DNA of 64,000 bases from Nostoc sp. LPT (GTDB lineage Bacteria > Cyanobacteriota > Cyanobacteriia > Cyanobacteriales > Nostocaceae), in assembly GCF_017115165.1 (NCBI RefSeq), contig NZ_JABXKF010000166.1, positions 29,799 through 93,798 of the forward strand, in the 5' to 3' direction. Below the pieces are notes generated by a model. That model was given only the letters and a program-made list of their open reading frames with translations, was not told the origin of the DNA and did not search any database. Positions 6,233-14,916 of the stretch are shown one piece after another. The position numbers and the translations under genes are program-made. Numbering within the stretch: the first letter of the stretch is position 1; each line of letters begins with the position of its first letter.

Positions 6233-9154
6233 ATGGGGCAGCCACAAAAACCTATAGCCGCCGAACAGCAGATCCTCTCTTTGGGGCGTGTCCTCCAGAA
6301 CCTCAGAGAAGAAGATGATGTTGACGTTCTGATTGAAACTACTATTTCTTATCTCAAGGAAGAGTTTGACTATAAACTGATTTGGATTGCTCTTTACGAT
6401 CGCCTGAATCACATATTATTTGGCAAAGGAGGCATCACACCCGATCGTGACATGAGCTTTTTACGCCAAAGAGTTGTTCTCAGTCCTGGGGATTTATTAG
6501 AACAAGTAGTAATTGAACAGCATCCTTTAGGCGTAGCTGATTTGCAAACTGAAATCCGCGCCGCCGAATGGCGAAAAATTGCCGAAAAATTCCACATCCA
6601 AGGAACGATTCTTTTACCAATTCGCTACAAAGACCGTTGCTTGGGCTTGCTGTTATTGGGTTCAGAACGCTGGGGCTACCTACTGACAGGAGAAACAAAA
6701 GCACGTTTGATGATGGTTTTAGGTGAACTAGGGGCAGTGCTTTATCAAAATGAAATGTATAAGCACCAAAAGCAAACTAGGCGAACCGACGAGCCATTAT
6801 TAGAATTGCTAGAAAATTTACGCACCCTCAGTAACCTGAATCAAAGACTTGAAGTAGCGGTGCAAGCAACTCATAAATTTGTCTCCCCCAACCGGACAAA
6901 TGTTTACTGGTTTGAGCGCGAAGGGCGCTACTTTTGGTGTCGAATGAGCAATCAGCTGGTCAAAATGGATCGCAATTCTAGCAGTCAGCAAGCAGCAGGA
7001 ATGACTGTACAGGACTTGAGCGATTTTTATTATGCTTTGGCAGTTAACCAAATTGTCTCCATTGGTGATGCCCGCAGTTCTTTAAAAAGCCATTTTACGG
7101 CAAAATTGCTGGAACGCTTGAAGGTGCGATCGCTTCTGGCAGCTCCGATTATCTGGCAAAAGAACTTAGTTGGTTTTCTGGCGGTGGAAAGCAATGAACC
7201 TCGCATCTGGACGGACACAGACAAAAATTTCGTCCAGGGTGTTGCTGGTTTAATTTCCCTATTAGTACCGACCGAAAGCATGGAAAGTACTATCAAACAG
7301 ATTCAAGAGGATGCCCAACTGACTAGCCAAGTTGCCCAAGGTATCTATAGCGAACATGACCTTCAGGTAACTTTACACAGTTGTGCTAAAAGAGTTTTAG
7401 CTCGATTAGGTGCTACCCGCTTTTTACTGTTGCAGTATGACCCTGAGCAGAAGAATTATCAATTTACTTACCAAAGTCAGCCCCATAATCGCCGACCGTT
7501 GACATTTACCCTTCATACTCTCAAAGAATTAGATGGGCAGCTTTTGCAAAGTTCAACTCAAGCGGTGGAAATTGAGAACTTAGATGAAGATTTACGCTTT
7601 TTTAACTGGCGACCCTCGTTGTTAGAGAATAATGTGCGATCGCTACTTGTTTGTAAATGCACTCACGAACATATACCAGCAGCACTTTTGGTGATTACTC
7701 ATGAAAGCTATCGTTCTTGGACAACTCTAGAAAAAGAATTGCTGTGGGTCGTCAGTCAACAGATTGGTGTAATTGTTCGTCAGTGGCGATTACATCATCG
7801 CACCACCCAGCAGCAAAAAACTTCCCAGGCATTTGAGCAATGCTTACGCATTCTGACACAATCCCAAAACAGCATTGAAGTCGAAAAAAAGCATTTAGAA
7901 GCTGCATCTCTCGAACAAATAGCATCAATTTTGGGTTGTCCCTTAGCGCTAATGCTATCCTGGGCACCTGGTGAAAGTTGGGCAGAAATTATTCCTGGAG
8001 TGATTGACAATAGCCAATTTGGGATTTTTTCTGATGCATCTATTTCTATCCAGGCTGAAGCCTTAATTCAGTGGGCACTTGCTACAGAGAGTTATCTGAC
8101 TTTGAAGGTGGATAATTTACCTCCAGAAACCCGGAAATGGTTGAATGTTCCAGACAAAAGTCAAATTTTGGTAATGGCATTGCGTACAACTGCTGATTAT
8201 GAAACTACTGGTGTAGTGTTGCTAGTAGACTATCAAGAGCGTCGCTGGTCAGAACAAAACCTCAGTGCAACAGCAACTCTCATTTCTCAATTAGCCTGGT
8301 GGCGTCGTGAAAAGCAAATTACCCGACTTTTAGAATCCACAACCGAAGAATTACGACAACTCAACTGGTACAAACATCGTCGTCTAGAGGAAATTCAAAG
8401 AATAACGGCCCATTCCCTGAAACAAATACACGATCTGGGCATTCCTGCTAATGAACTGACTCAGATGCGCTACCAACTATTGCTGCGGCAGTTAGACCAT
8501 ACAGCCACCTCCATGAGTGGAATGCTAAAACTTGAGAACTGGCAGCTACATATCAGTTGGGAAACTATGCCCATAGCCAGTTTACTGAAGCGATCGCTCG
8601 AACGGATTGAAAATTTACTTAAACAACAAAAGCTGTGGATTGGGGTACATGGTTTGGGACAACCGATTGACGAGCAAGAATCACCCAAGAATTCTTCATT
8701 AGTTAGAGGCGTTCCTACCTCCAGCACTCAATCCGCAATAGCGATCGCTGGTGATATTGTCAAAATTGAATTAGTTATCCATGAATTATTGGTTACTGCC
8801 TGTAACCGTTCTCAAACCAGTAGCAGAATTGATATTTGGTGTCGCCGTTTAGATGCGTTAAAACCCTTAGATACAAAATATTCTTCTACAAGTGGAGGGG
8901 CTGAACATCAGACATCGTTAGAATTATCGATTACATATAACGGTGCGATCGAACCACAGCTACTCACAGAACTACATAATAATACACCCAAAGATGTGCT
9001 TGCTCCCTCCAACCTCGACCAACCACCAGCTTTACATCTGGCGATCTGCCAAAACCTCATGCAGCAACTAGGAGGAGAGTTGAATTTCTATCAGTTACCA
9101 GATAATCGGGTAGTCAATCGCTTGTTGTTGCCGTTAGCTGTTCATGATTATTAG
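6233..9154 (+). CDS. Multi-GAF sensory protein with degenerate histidine-kinase-like C-terminus
   Basis: A 973-residue soluble protein starting at the ATG at 6233. By eye it contains about four GAF-like sensory units in tandem (roughly residues 20-170, 190-355, 370-520 and 545-700), each with the hydrophobic-beta pattern ending in LLVxS or LLVxD-type strands. A two-helix segment (about 715-790) and a C-terminal ATPase-like fold (about 810-970) follow. The latter keeps an N-box-like IELVIHELLVTACNRS and a late HLAICQNLMQQLGG, but the DxGxG glycine box is replaced and no canonical H-E-L-R-x-P phospho-acceptor box is present. It therefore looks like a pseudokinase or a kinase of unusual type. 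No chromophore-binding Cys in a phytochrome context was recognised. No partner response regulator is adjacent. Confidence 0.75.
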   Translation: MGQPQKPIAAEQQILSLGRVLQNLREEDDVDVLIETTISYLKEEFDYKLIWIALYDRLNHILFGKGGITPDRDMSFLRQRVVLSPGDLLEQVVIEQHPLGVADLQTEIRAAEWRKIAEKFHIQGTILLPIRYKDRCLGLLLLGSERWGYLLTGETKARLMMVLGELGAVLYQNEMYKHQKQTRRTDEPLLELLENLRTLSNLNQRLEVAVQATHKFVSPNRTNVYWFEREGRYFWCRMSNQLVKMDRNSSSQQAAGMTVQDLSDFYYALAVNQIVSIGDARSSLKSHFTAKLLERLKVRSLLAAPIIWQKNLVGFLAVESNEPRIWTDTDKNFVQGVAGLISLLVPTESMESTIKQIQEDAQLTSQVAQGIYSEHDLQVTLHSCAKRVLARLGATRFLLLQYDPEQKNYQFTYQSQPHNRRPLTFTLHTLKELDGQLLQSSTQAVEIENLDEDLRFFNWRPSLLENNVRSLLVCKCTHEHIPAALLVITHESYRSWTTLEKELLWVVSQQIGVIVRQWRLHHRTTQQQKTSQAFEQCLRILTQSQNSIEVEKKHLEAASLEQIASILGCPLALMLSWAPGESWAEIIPGVIDNSQFGIFSDASISIQAEALIQWALATESYLTLKVDNLPPETRKWLNVPDKSQILVMALRTTADYETTGVVLLVDYQERRWSEQNLSATATLISQLAWWRREKQITRLLESTTEELRQLNWYKHRRLEEIQRITAHSLKQIHDLGIPANELTQMRYQLLLRQLDHTATSMSGMLKLENWQLHISWETMPIASLLKRSLERIENLLKQQKLWIGVHGLGQPIDEQESPKNSSLVRGVPTSSTQSAIAIAGDIVKIELVIHELLVTACNRSQTSSRIDIWCRRLDALKPLDTKYSSTSGGAEHQTSLELSITYNGAIEPQLLTELHNNTPKDVLAPSNLDQPPALHLAICQNLMQQLGGELNFYQLPDNRVVNRLLLPLAVHDY

Positions 9155-9658
9155 TACAGCTTTGCATAAAATCGTGGCGGATTAAGGGTTGCTTAACCGA
9201 ACCGTATTGCTACCAATTTTCACTTCGACCATTGGTACAGGCGATCGTTGCTTGATTTTACAGTGACTTCCTTGCTCATCAAAGGATGCTTTGGCAACAA
9301 CGTCACTTATGTCAACTCCTCCCTACCTAAATCCTTACGTAAATACCAATAAAAAAACTCTCCGTTTCACTCAAACTTTACAAGAAACAAATAGATCGTG
9401 GTTAGTATAAGTATGTAACTAATTATTCGCTGCCCATAATTCATAACTAGATCACTGATGTGGTTATTACTGAATTTATGTTGTACAGACGGTAAATAAA
9501 ATTTGTTCTTACGAATAGAAGATTTCTTCTGCATAAGACAAAAACGGCTTGATAATTTCCCAAGTTGTTCATCATGCTTGCCTATATTTTACTCCTGCTC
9601 ATTAGCAAGGAGTCAGTAAGCATGACAAATTTACAATCCTAGCATTATAAAAGTAAAA
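9155..9658. other. Intergenic region upstream of the PEP-CTERM gene
   Basis: About 500 bp with no convincing frame on either strand. It is AT-rich near 9350-9500 and contains a GCGATCG-type site near 9241. The region presumably carries the promoter of the next gene, but I could not assign hexamers with confidence. Confidence 0.4.
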
Positions 9659-10528
9659 ATGAGTAATCGTATGAAACAATACACCAAAGTTGTAAAGCGT
9701 TTTTTGACACTAGCTACTCCAGCGATCGCTACTTCGATATTGGCAACCTTACCGAGCCAAGCTGCTACCATTGCATATTCTGAGTCAAAATTCAATATCA
9801 ACAATTTTAGTAGCAGCCCTTTAAGTGTTAAGGTTCTGACTGATACTGTGACTAAAACAATTAGCACAGGTGGTCAAGTAACTGCTGATGCTAACGCTGA
9901 GGCTAAGTTTAATGTCGATGCAAACAACTCTGCTTCCAATTTGTCCTTCAGCCAAGCTCAAGGTCAGGGTGATGGCTATACAGGGTCGGCAGAAAGCTTT
10001 GCTGCGATTATTGGCTATGATTTTACAGTGGACAAAGAGTTTTCTTTTGATTTCAGTGGCTTATTTAACCTTAAAACATCCATTGATGATGCATTGACTG
10101 AACGTGCAAATGCTCGTGGAGAGTTCTTATATAAGTTATACGACAGCGATACTGGTAATCTTTTGGACTCTTTCAAGATTTCTGGAAATTTATCAACTAT
10201 AGGTAATAATGATGCTTTTGTATTTGAACCTAGTAGTAGCATAACTTTTGATTCAAGTCAGACTTCTATTGATAAATCTTTTGGCGGGACACAAGAATAT
10301 GCTTTGACTAGCTTTAAGGGTAAATATTCCCGTACTTTCGATAAGTCAACTCGTTTAACTTTAATAGAATCTAAAAGTAATCAGGTGAGCGTCTATACTG
10401 TCCCAGAACCCTCAACAATTCTAGGTTCGCTGTTTAGTTGCACTATGTTTGGTGCTGTCTCGATACGCAAGCGTAAAAGAGCTTCTTCGGCTGCGTTGTT
10501 TGTTAATAAGGATTTAAGGTCTGTTTAG
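9659..10528 (+). CDS. Exported PEP-CTERM protein, function unknown
   Basis: A 289-residue protein with an N-terminal signal sequence (basic KRF, then hydrophobic core, cleavage near PSQAAT) and a C-terminal sorting tag: VPEPSTILGS, a short hydrophobic stretch, then the basic end RKRKR. PEP-CTERM proteins are recognised by an exosortase and directed to the surface or extracellular matrix. The mature part is rich in Ser, Asn, Asp and aromatic residues in alternating beta-strand patterns (NFSSSPLSVKV, YDFTVDKEFSFDFSG), like a beta-sandwich; no enzyme motif is seen. An ATG 12 bp downstream (MKQYTK) is an equally good start. No exosortase is in the window. Confidence 0.85.
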   Translation: MSNRMKQYTKVVKRFLTLATPAIATSILATLPSQAATIAYSESKFNINNFSSSPLSVKVLTDTVTKTISTGGQVTADANAEAKFNVDANNSASNLSFSQAQGQGDGYTGSAESFAAIIGYDFTVDKEFSFDFSGLFNLKTSIDDALTERANARGEFLYKLYDSDTGNLLDSFKISGNLSTIGNNDAFVFEPSSSITFDSSQTSIDKSFGGTQEYALTSFKGKYSRTFDKSTRLTLIESKSNQVSVYTVPEPSTILGSLFSCTMFGAVSIRKRKRASSAALFVNKDLRSV

Positions 10529-10640
10529 TATGTTTGCATTGAGGAAAGTTCAGGTGATGGATAGCGAAAGCAAAGTCACATTAATCCATCGTAAAAGCGA
10601 ACTGGGTAAAAGAGACTGATAAGCCAGACCAAAACTACTC

Positions 10641-10748
10641 TATAGCGTTTCCTAATCACATGAGGTACATCATAGCCCCCTCTCGAAAAGCGGGGAGGGG
10701 GTTGGGGGTGGGGGGTTTTTGTACCTCATTCAACTGAGAATCGCTATA
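10641..10748. mobile_element. TATAGC-type inverted-repeat element, 108 bp
   Basis: The left end TATAGCGTTTCC...CATGAGGTACA and the right end TGTACCTCATT...TCGCTATA are imperfect inverted repeats of about 30 bp. The centre is an almost pure G tract on the plus strand (10690-10716). It could fold as one long hairpin. No coding capacity. Confidence 0.65.
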
Positions 10749-10797
10749 TTCTCTGTACTTTTGGCTAATGTCGCTCTGCACAGTCTAGAAACCATAA

Positions 10798-10836
10798 TAT
10801 AGCAGGGTGTAACTCACATAAACGAGAACTGCTATA
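10798..10836. mobile_element. Minimal TATAGC palindromic element, 39 bp
   Basis: TATAGCAG at the left and CTGCTATA at the right form a perfect 8-bp inverted repeat around a 23-bp centre. The ends match those of the larger elements, so this looks like a solo or internally deleted copy. Confidence 0.45.
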
Positions 10837-11728
10837 AAAAGCGTCTTCCCTGAAAAATAAAAATTAAGGGGAAATGGCATTTATGGAAACCCCAAGTTAT
10901 TAGGTATGCAAATGATTTTGTGATTTTGCACCCTGACAGGCAAGCATTAAAGAAATGCTAATAAATAGCTATAACAATGAATTTGTCATCTCCAAGGGAT
11001 TAAAGTGCAAACTTAATCCTCATTGATTACCCTGTAGAAGCCAGTCATCCCCCAATTATTTGGTTTCGACTGAATGAATCGCACTTTCTAGCTGCGTTTT
11101 CGTCCCTATTAATTACACAAACACACTTACAAACGTGTGTTCTAGTCGATAGTGTAATCTTGACAATTTCACTACAAATATGAGTATTTCTGGCTTGTAT
11201 ATTATGGGTTTAACGCAACCATGACTTAAAAAAACTTTCCCAAAATACTCAACTCAAATACGGAACTGATACTAAGAACTGTGGATATCGTTTTAAACCC
11301 AGAGTACCCTTTTTACAGTTGTCATAAAACCGAGAGATAGAAGACCATGCTTGTTTTCCACTGGTAAGTCTTGCCATTGAGTTAAGTTCATTAGCAAAAA
11401 AAAAGTTAGCTGCAAATACAGCAGAATCAATTCAATACTGATGCAAATCGTTTTTAGCTGTATTTTTAACATTCATTCATAGCAAAATACAGCTATTTAA
11501 AATGAACTTTACAGTCAGAATTGCATTATCTACTGCTGTTATCTGGGCTGACTTTTCAAAAGCTTTGAACTCCAAAACAAGCATGGTCAGTGAGCGACGT
11601 TGAAGTGTCGCTTTTACCTACTGTCTTATACTGCTATATGTGGTATAAGATAGAGGTATAGAAATATTTATAAGAAGCTTTTATGGACATCGCCCATAAA
11701 AGTTACCTACAATGTGGTTATGCAAGCT

Positions 11729-12004
11729 TTAGGAAGCTGTTGCAAATGTAGAGCTATATAAAACAAGCTTACCACCAGCAGCAATACCACCAGCAACAGC
11801 GCCAGCAGCAGCACCACTAGTGCTAGCTTCAATTTTAGGGACAATTTTGCCATTCTTATCAACGTAGTAGCCTGATTCAAATTTGCTATTGATAGCAGTA
11901 GAAAGACTACTTACGAAACCAGATTCAAATCCCCCTTGTACTTGACTAAGATCGGAAACTTCATCTTCACAAAAACTCAGATCGGAAATTCTTAATCGTT
12001 CCAT
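11729..12004 (-). CDS. Small double-glycine-leader peptide (bacteriocin-like precursor) 1
   Basis: The frame is open further upstream, but the ATG at 12004 is chosen because a strong AAGGAGAG ribosome-binding site sits 8 nt before it. The product has 91 residues. The leader ends in a double glycine (SDLSQVQGG, residues about 17-25) after an acidic segment with ISDLS, the pattern of leaders cleaved by peptidase-C39 ABC transporters. The core begins FESGFVSSLSTA and ends in a Gly/Ala-rich hydrophobic stretch (AAAGAVAGGIAAGG), as in class II bacteriocins. The next gene upstream on this strand encodes a second peptide with a similar leader. No transporter, HlyD-like protein or modifying enzyme is in the window, so function is inferred from the leader alone. 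Confidence 0.75.
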   Translation of the reverse strand: MERLRISDLSFCEDEVSDLSQVQGGFESGFVSSLSTAINSKFESGYYVDKNGKIVPKIEASTSGAAAGAVAGGIAAGGKLVLYSSTFATAS

Positions 12005-12012
12005 AAAAAAAG

Positions 12013-12020
12013 CTCTCCTT
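12013..12020 (-). promoter_or_regulatory. Ribosome-binding site deciding the start of peptide 1
   Basis: The minus-strand AAGGAGAG ends 8 nt before the ATG at 12004. It is one of the strongest Shine-Dalgarno matches in the window and argues against the longer frame from 12064. Confidence 0.7.
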
Positions 12021-12033
12021 GAAAAACAAATGT

Positions 12034-12065
12034 ATTGCTGAAAGTTTTTAACAACTTTCAGCAAT
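12034..12065 (-). terminator. Hairpin between the two leader-peptide genes
   Basis: ATTGCTGAAAGTT and AACTTTCAGCAAT form a 13-bp perfect inverted repeat around a 6-nt loop, between the stop of peptide 2 (12113) and the start of peptide 1 (12004). On the minus strand it is not followed by a U tract, so it may stabilise or attenuate the transcript rather than end it. On the plus strand it is followed by TTTTTC. Confidence 0.5.
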
Positions 12066-12112
12066 TTTTCTATCTAAAATGCACTGTAGTACATCGTAGT
12101 ACTAAGGCATAT

Positions 12113-12319
12113 TTAGGCGGAAGCAGATTTAGATTTAGAGGCACCACCAGCTGCACTGAATTTGCCGGAGTAAGTAAAGGTTGCGGTGTTAGTTGCTATG
12201 CCAGCGAAGTCTTTACCCAAAGCATATGCAACTGCAGTAGAATCTGCAAGTGCTAATCCACCTTGAACATTCTCATTTTCAAGAACGGTTTCGACATGAG
12301 AAAGATCGTTGATAATCAT
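12113..12319 (-). CDS. Small double-glycine-leader peptide (bacteriocin-like precursor) 2
   Basis: A 68-residue product from the ATG at 12319, preceded by TTAGGAAAG as ribosome-binding site. The leader MIINDLSHVETVLENENVQGG ends in Gly-Gly at residues 20-21. The IINDLS...E...VQGG pattern resembles the leader of many cyanobacterial secreted small peptides and parallels that of the downstream gene (ISDLS...VQGG). The core (about 47 residues) is rich in Ala, Ser, Thr and Gly, has one Lys-Asp pair, no Cys, and ends SKSKSASA. It is probably co-transcribed with peptide 1, 108 bp downstream. A two-peptide bacteriocin or a signalling peptide pair are both possible. Confidence 0.75.
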   Translation of the reverse strand: MIINDLSHVETVLENENVQGGLALADSTAVAYALGKDFAGIATNTATFTYSGKFSAAGGASKSKSASA

Positions 12320-12467
12320 GATTTTACTTTCCTAAGAGTTAGTAAGGTCAACTTGTTTGTTGTTGTGCCACTACAACTTGTTTTTTAGTGACATACAAAC
12401 AATAGCACTATTAGAATTCGATAAATAGTAGTTTTACGTAAATTTTTTGTAAAGAAAAAAAACATTA

Positions 12468-12580
12468 TATTATCAAGTTATTTACAGTATTTAGTATTTA
12501 TAAATTGTTTAAAAATTACTTTGCTATGTATTATCAAGCTACTGGCAACATTTAGTATTTATAGATTGTTTGAAAAGTGT
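12468..12580. repeat. Two imperfect direct repeats, 61 bp apart
   Basis: TATCAAG (12471 and 12532) and ATTTAGTATTTATA followed by ATTGTTT (about 12489 and 12550) recur with a constant offset of 61 bp. They lie upstream of the peptide genes on their promoter side and could be regulatory or a simple duplication. Confidence 0.55.
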
Positions 12581-12828
12581 TTCGATATGAGTTTAGGCAC
12601 TTTTAATCTCCCTAACCTCCAAGGCTGTTTCACCAATCTATTAAAGATATTGTTAACAATATAGGCAATAAATTTGGGGAAGTTAGTAATCGGAAAATTA
12701 CTATTTCAAAAAGTCAATTTCAGTGCGTTGGCGAAACCTTGCTGGAGGCATCACCATCTTCTTGTGCAATCAGATTTTTTATTTACCTGATTTTTTTGCT
12801 TGAAACGCCTGTAAATCAGCACCTTTTA

Positions 12829-12998
12829 GGCAATGAAACAGCCTTGTCCTAACCCGTCAGGGATGTTTCATGGCCTTCATTGATCTCAGTCAACTTAAGC
12901 TAGAACTCGTTTAAAATCTCGTGCCTCCCATTAGGCATTCCTAGTCTCCGACAGGGAGCGAGATAATCTGTTAAAAGCTTTAACCTTAAGTTGACGCC
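12829..12998. repeat. Structured repeat-like element: two nested hairpins
   Basis: The first hairpin has arms ATGAAACA (12833) and TGTTTCAT (to 12871), extended by CC/GG pairs. The second has a perfect 11-bp outer stem GTCAACTTAAG (12889-12899) / CTTAAGTTGAC (12985-12995) and inner stems ATCTCG/CGAGAT and CTCCC/GGGAG around ATTAGGCATTCC. Similar GC-rich hairpin repeats occur in many cyanobacterial genomes near transposon remnants, so a mobile-element remnant is my first guess. An expressed small RNA is the alternative. Confidence 0.5.
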
Positions 12999-13244
12999 AA
13001 TGCAATGCCTTGTGCCCCTACAAATCTAGAAATAATTTGGGATAATTTATTTTTTGCAAGTCCCTAAGAAAGAAAGATAGTAAGATTCAAAGCCTCTTTT
13101 CTTTTAAGAGAGATGTCGTAAATAGGTCTAAAGATAGATTGACAAGATATTTATTCGTTGAATGTATCCTGTCTTCATAGCAAACTGGTTATAATTATTT
13201 TCCATCTCCTTCGGAAATGAAATTCTCATTTACACAGTATTTAT

Positions 13245-13439
13245 ATGGGACGTGTTCGTTCTAAATCTGACCTACCTACAAAAATCTGTCCGGTATGTCA
13301 ACGTCCTTTCACATGGCGTAAAAAGTGGCAAGATTGCTGGGAAGATGTGAAATATTGCTCAGAACGTTGTCGTCGTCGCCGTTCTGAACCTCAAAATGAA
13401 ACCAACCGCAATACAGACGCAAATAGCGCAAGAGATTAA
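13245..13439 (+). CDS. DUF2256 small zinc-ribbon-like protein
   Basis: A 64-residue protein with the pattern ICPVCQRPFTWRKKW, then CW...YCSERCRRRR. Two Cys pairs about 25 residues apart are arranged as a small zinc-binding knuckle, followed by an Arg-rich tail; this matches the DUF2256 family. Its role is not known; the basic tail suggests nucleic-acid or acidic-partner binding. Its TAA stop overlaps the ATG of the asparaginase gene by 1 bp, so the two are translationally coupled. Confidence 0.85.
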   Translation: MGRVRSKSDLPTKICPVCQRPFTWRKKWQDCWEDVKYCSERCRRRRSEPQNETNRNTDANSARD

Positions 13440-14392
13440 TGAAGTTACAGGTGCAACCTAAATTAATTATTCATGGAGGGGCTGGTAGTTCTCTCCACGG
13501 TAAAGGCGGATTAGAGGCGGTGCGCCGATCGCTGCATACAGTAATAGAAGAAGTTTATTCTCTACTATTGTCAGGAGCAGCTGCCTCAGAGGCTGTGGTG
13601 CAGGGTTGCCAGATGCTCGAAGACAACCCCCGCTTTAATGCTGGTACTGGTTCAGTATTGCAATCTGATGGACAAATTCGTATGAGTGCTTCCTTGATGG
13701 ATGGTGCATCAGGGCGGTTTAGTGGTGTGATTAATATCTCGCGGGTGAAAAATCCTATTGATTTAGCGCAATTTTTACAAAGCTCGCCAGATCGGGTGCT
13801 ATCAGATTTCGGATCGGCTGAGTTGGCGCGGGAAATGCAAATTCCCAGCTATAACGCTTTAACTGATTTGCGGTTACAAGAGTGGATACAAGAGCGCCAG
13901 GATAATTTTAAAAGCACAATGGCTGGTGTGGTAGCAGAACCCGAACTGCTAGAAACCAGCAATGCCGGACGCGGTACTATCGGTGTAGTAGCTTTAGATG
14001 CATCTGGTAAGTTAGCTGCTGGCACTTCTACTGGTGGTAAGGGATTTGAGCGGATTGGCAGGGTAAGTGATTCGGCGATGCCAGCAGGTAATTATGCTAC
14101 TAGTAATGCTGGTGTTAGCTGTACTGGCATTGGCGAAGATATCATCGATGAGTGTCTAGCTCCTCGGATTGTAGTGCGTGTCACTGATGGGATGTCACTA
14201 AAGGATGCCATGCAGCGATCCTTTGGGGAAGCCCACGAGAACAAACGCGATTTGGGAGCGATCGCCTTAGATGCTAGTGGAGCGATCGCTTGGGGAAAAA
14301 CTAGCGAAATCTTACTCGCTGCCTACCACAATGGCGAACAAATTGGCGACACCTTGGAATGGACTGGCAACGAACTGATCGGCTATTGTTGA
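13439..14392 (+). CDS. Isoaspartyl peptidase / plant-type L-asparaginase
   Basis: A 317-residue Ntn-hydrolase. It opens with LIIHGGAGSSLHGKGG and carries DNPRFNAGTGSVLQSDG. The autocleavage site is GRGTIGVVALD (about residues 179-189), where the Thr becomes the N-terminal nucleophile of the beta chain. Substrate-binding GTSTGGKGFERIGRVSDS and the late TGIGED segment are present. These enzymes hydrolyse isoaspartyl dipeptides and asparagine; in cyanobacteria with cyanophycin the same family releases Asp and Arg from the isoaspartyl dipeptide made by cyanophycinase. It overlaps the end of the convergent gene on the other strand by 10 bp. Confidence 0.93.
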   Translation: MKLQVQPKLIIHGGAGSSLHGKGGLEAVRRSLHTVIEEVYSLLLSGAAASEAVVQGCQMLEDNPRFNAGTGSVLQSDGQIRMSASLMDGASGRFSGVINISRVKNPIDLAQFLQSSPDRVLSDFGSAELAREMQIPSYNALTDLRLQEWIQERQDNFKSTMAGVVAEPELLETSNAGRGTIGVVALDASGKLAAGTSTGGKGFERIGRVSDSAMPAGNYATSNAGVSCTGIGEDIIDECLAPRIVVRVTDGMSLKDAMQRSFGEAHENKRDLGAIALDASGAIAWGKTSEILLAAYHNGEQIGDTLEWTGNELIGYC

Positions 14393-14805
14393 ATCAGTTT
14401 CAGCGCTTCGGCTAAAGTTTCTTGCTGGTCAACCATTGCGGCTAATTCTTGGGCTTCATAACGCCCCTCAAAAGCTTCTAGCGCCGCTCGTTTCAGTGCC
14501 ACTTGATATCCTTGTTCCAGAATATCGATTAATTCTGCCTGATTCAAGTAAAAACCACCGGATTTGCGGCGCTTATTTATTTTGTTGATTTCACGTACTG
14601 TATTTTCTATTGAAACATCCCAAGAGCGAGTAGAACGTTTTTCAGCCTTTTGTTTAATTAAATGGATGAGCAGAATCACACCATAACTATCAATTTTATT
14701 GATTTTGTCACTGAGGCTCATTTCTTCTAACTCATCCACCAACAGCAGCGCCTCATGGATTTTGCCTTGTTCTAGAAATTGCCTAAGTTCTAGCAGTTCT
14801 TCCAT
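14383..14805 (-). CDS. DUF29-like small helical protein
   Basis: A 140-residue, mostly helical, charged protein. The central SYGVILLIHLIKQKAEKRSTRSWDVSIENTVREI segment (about residues 40-74; the key residues are HLIKQ, RSTRSW and SI-N) resembles the conserved core of the cyanobacterial DUF29 family. Its function is unknown; the family is highly amplified in filamentous cyanobacteria. There is no signal peptide or membrane segment. It ends inside the last codons of the convergent asparaginase gene. A second, more typical DUF29 protein is at 60288-60761. Confidence 0.7.
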   Translation of the reverse strand: MEELLELRQFLEQGKIHEALLLVDELEEMSLSDKINKIDSYGVILLIHLIKQKAEKRSTRSWDVSIENTVREINKINKRRKSGGFYLNQAELIDILEQGYQVALKRAALEAFEGRYEAQELAAMVDQQETLAEALKLIQQ

Positions 14806-14916
14806 GTTACATGTTGAGATTTTGGTTTTACTACTAATCTAGCTAGATTAGACAACTCGCAAAAATCCTGGTTTATGCTCTCAAACCACAAATCAACCGC
14901 GATTAACACCGATGAA

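Larger units (their letters stand above)
10529..11728. other. 1.2-kb gene-poor region with small inverted-repeat elements
   Basis: No gene of ordinary size is visible. The stretch holds two TATAGC-ended elements (listed separately), a hairpin ACACAC/GTGTGT near 11115-11140, a GC hairpin AGCGAC/GTCGCT at 11593-11612 followed by TTTTA that resembles a rho-independent terminator, and an 8-bp inverted repeat TCTTATAC/GTATAAGA at 11624-11650. A 33-codon frame from the ATG at 11502 ends right at the terminator-like hairpin. It could be a small protein or a small RNA; support is weak. Confidence 0.4.
12320..13244. other. Intergenic region with direct repeats and a structured element
   Basis: No coding frame was found over 900 bp. 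It carries the promoter side of the leader-peptide genes, a 61-bp-spaced direct repeat (12468-12580) and two strong hairpins (12829-12998), listed separately. The rest is AT-rich and featureless to me. Confidence 0.5.

Noticed and set aside
12035..12256. Plus-strand frame over the leader-peptide genes
   Set aside because: It is antisense to two genes with good ribosome-binding sites and matching double-glycine leaders; no coding character of its own.
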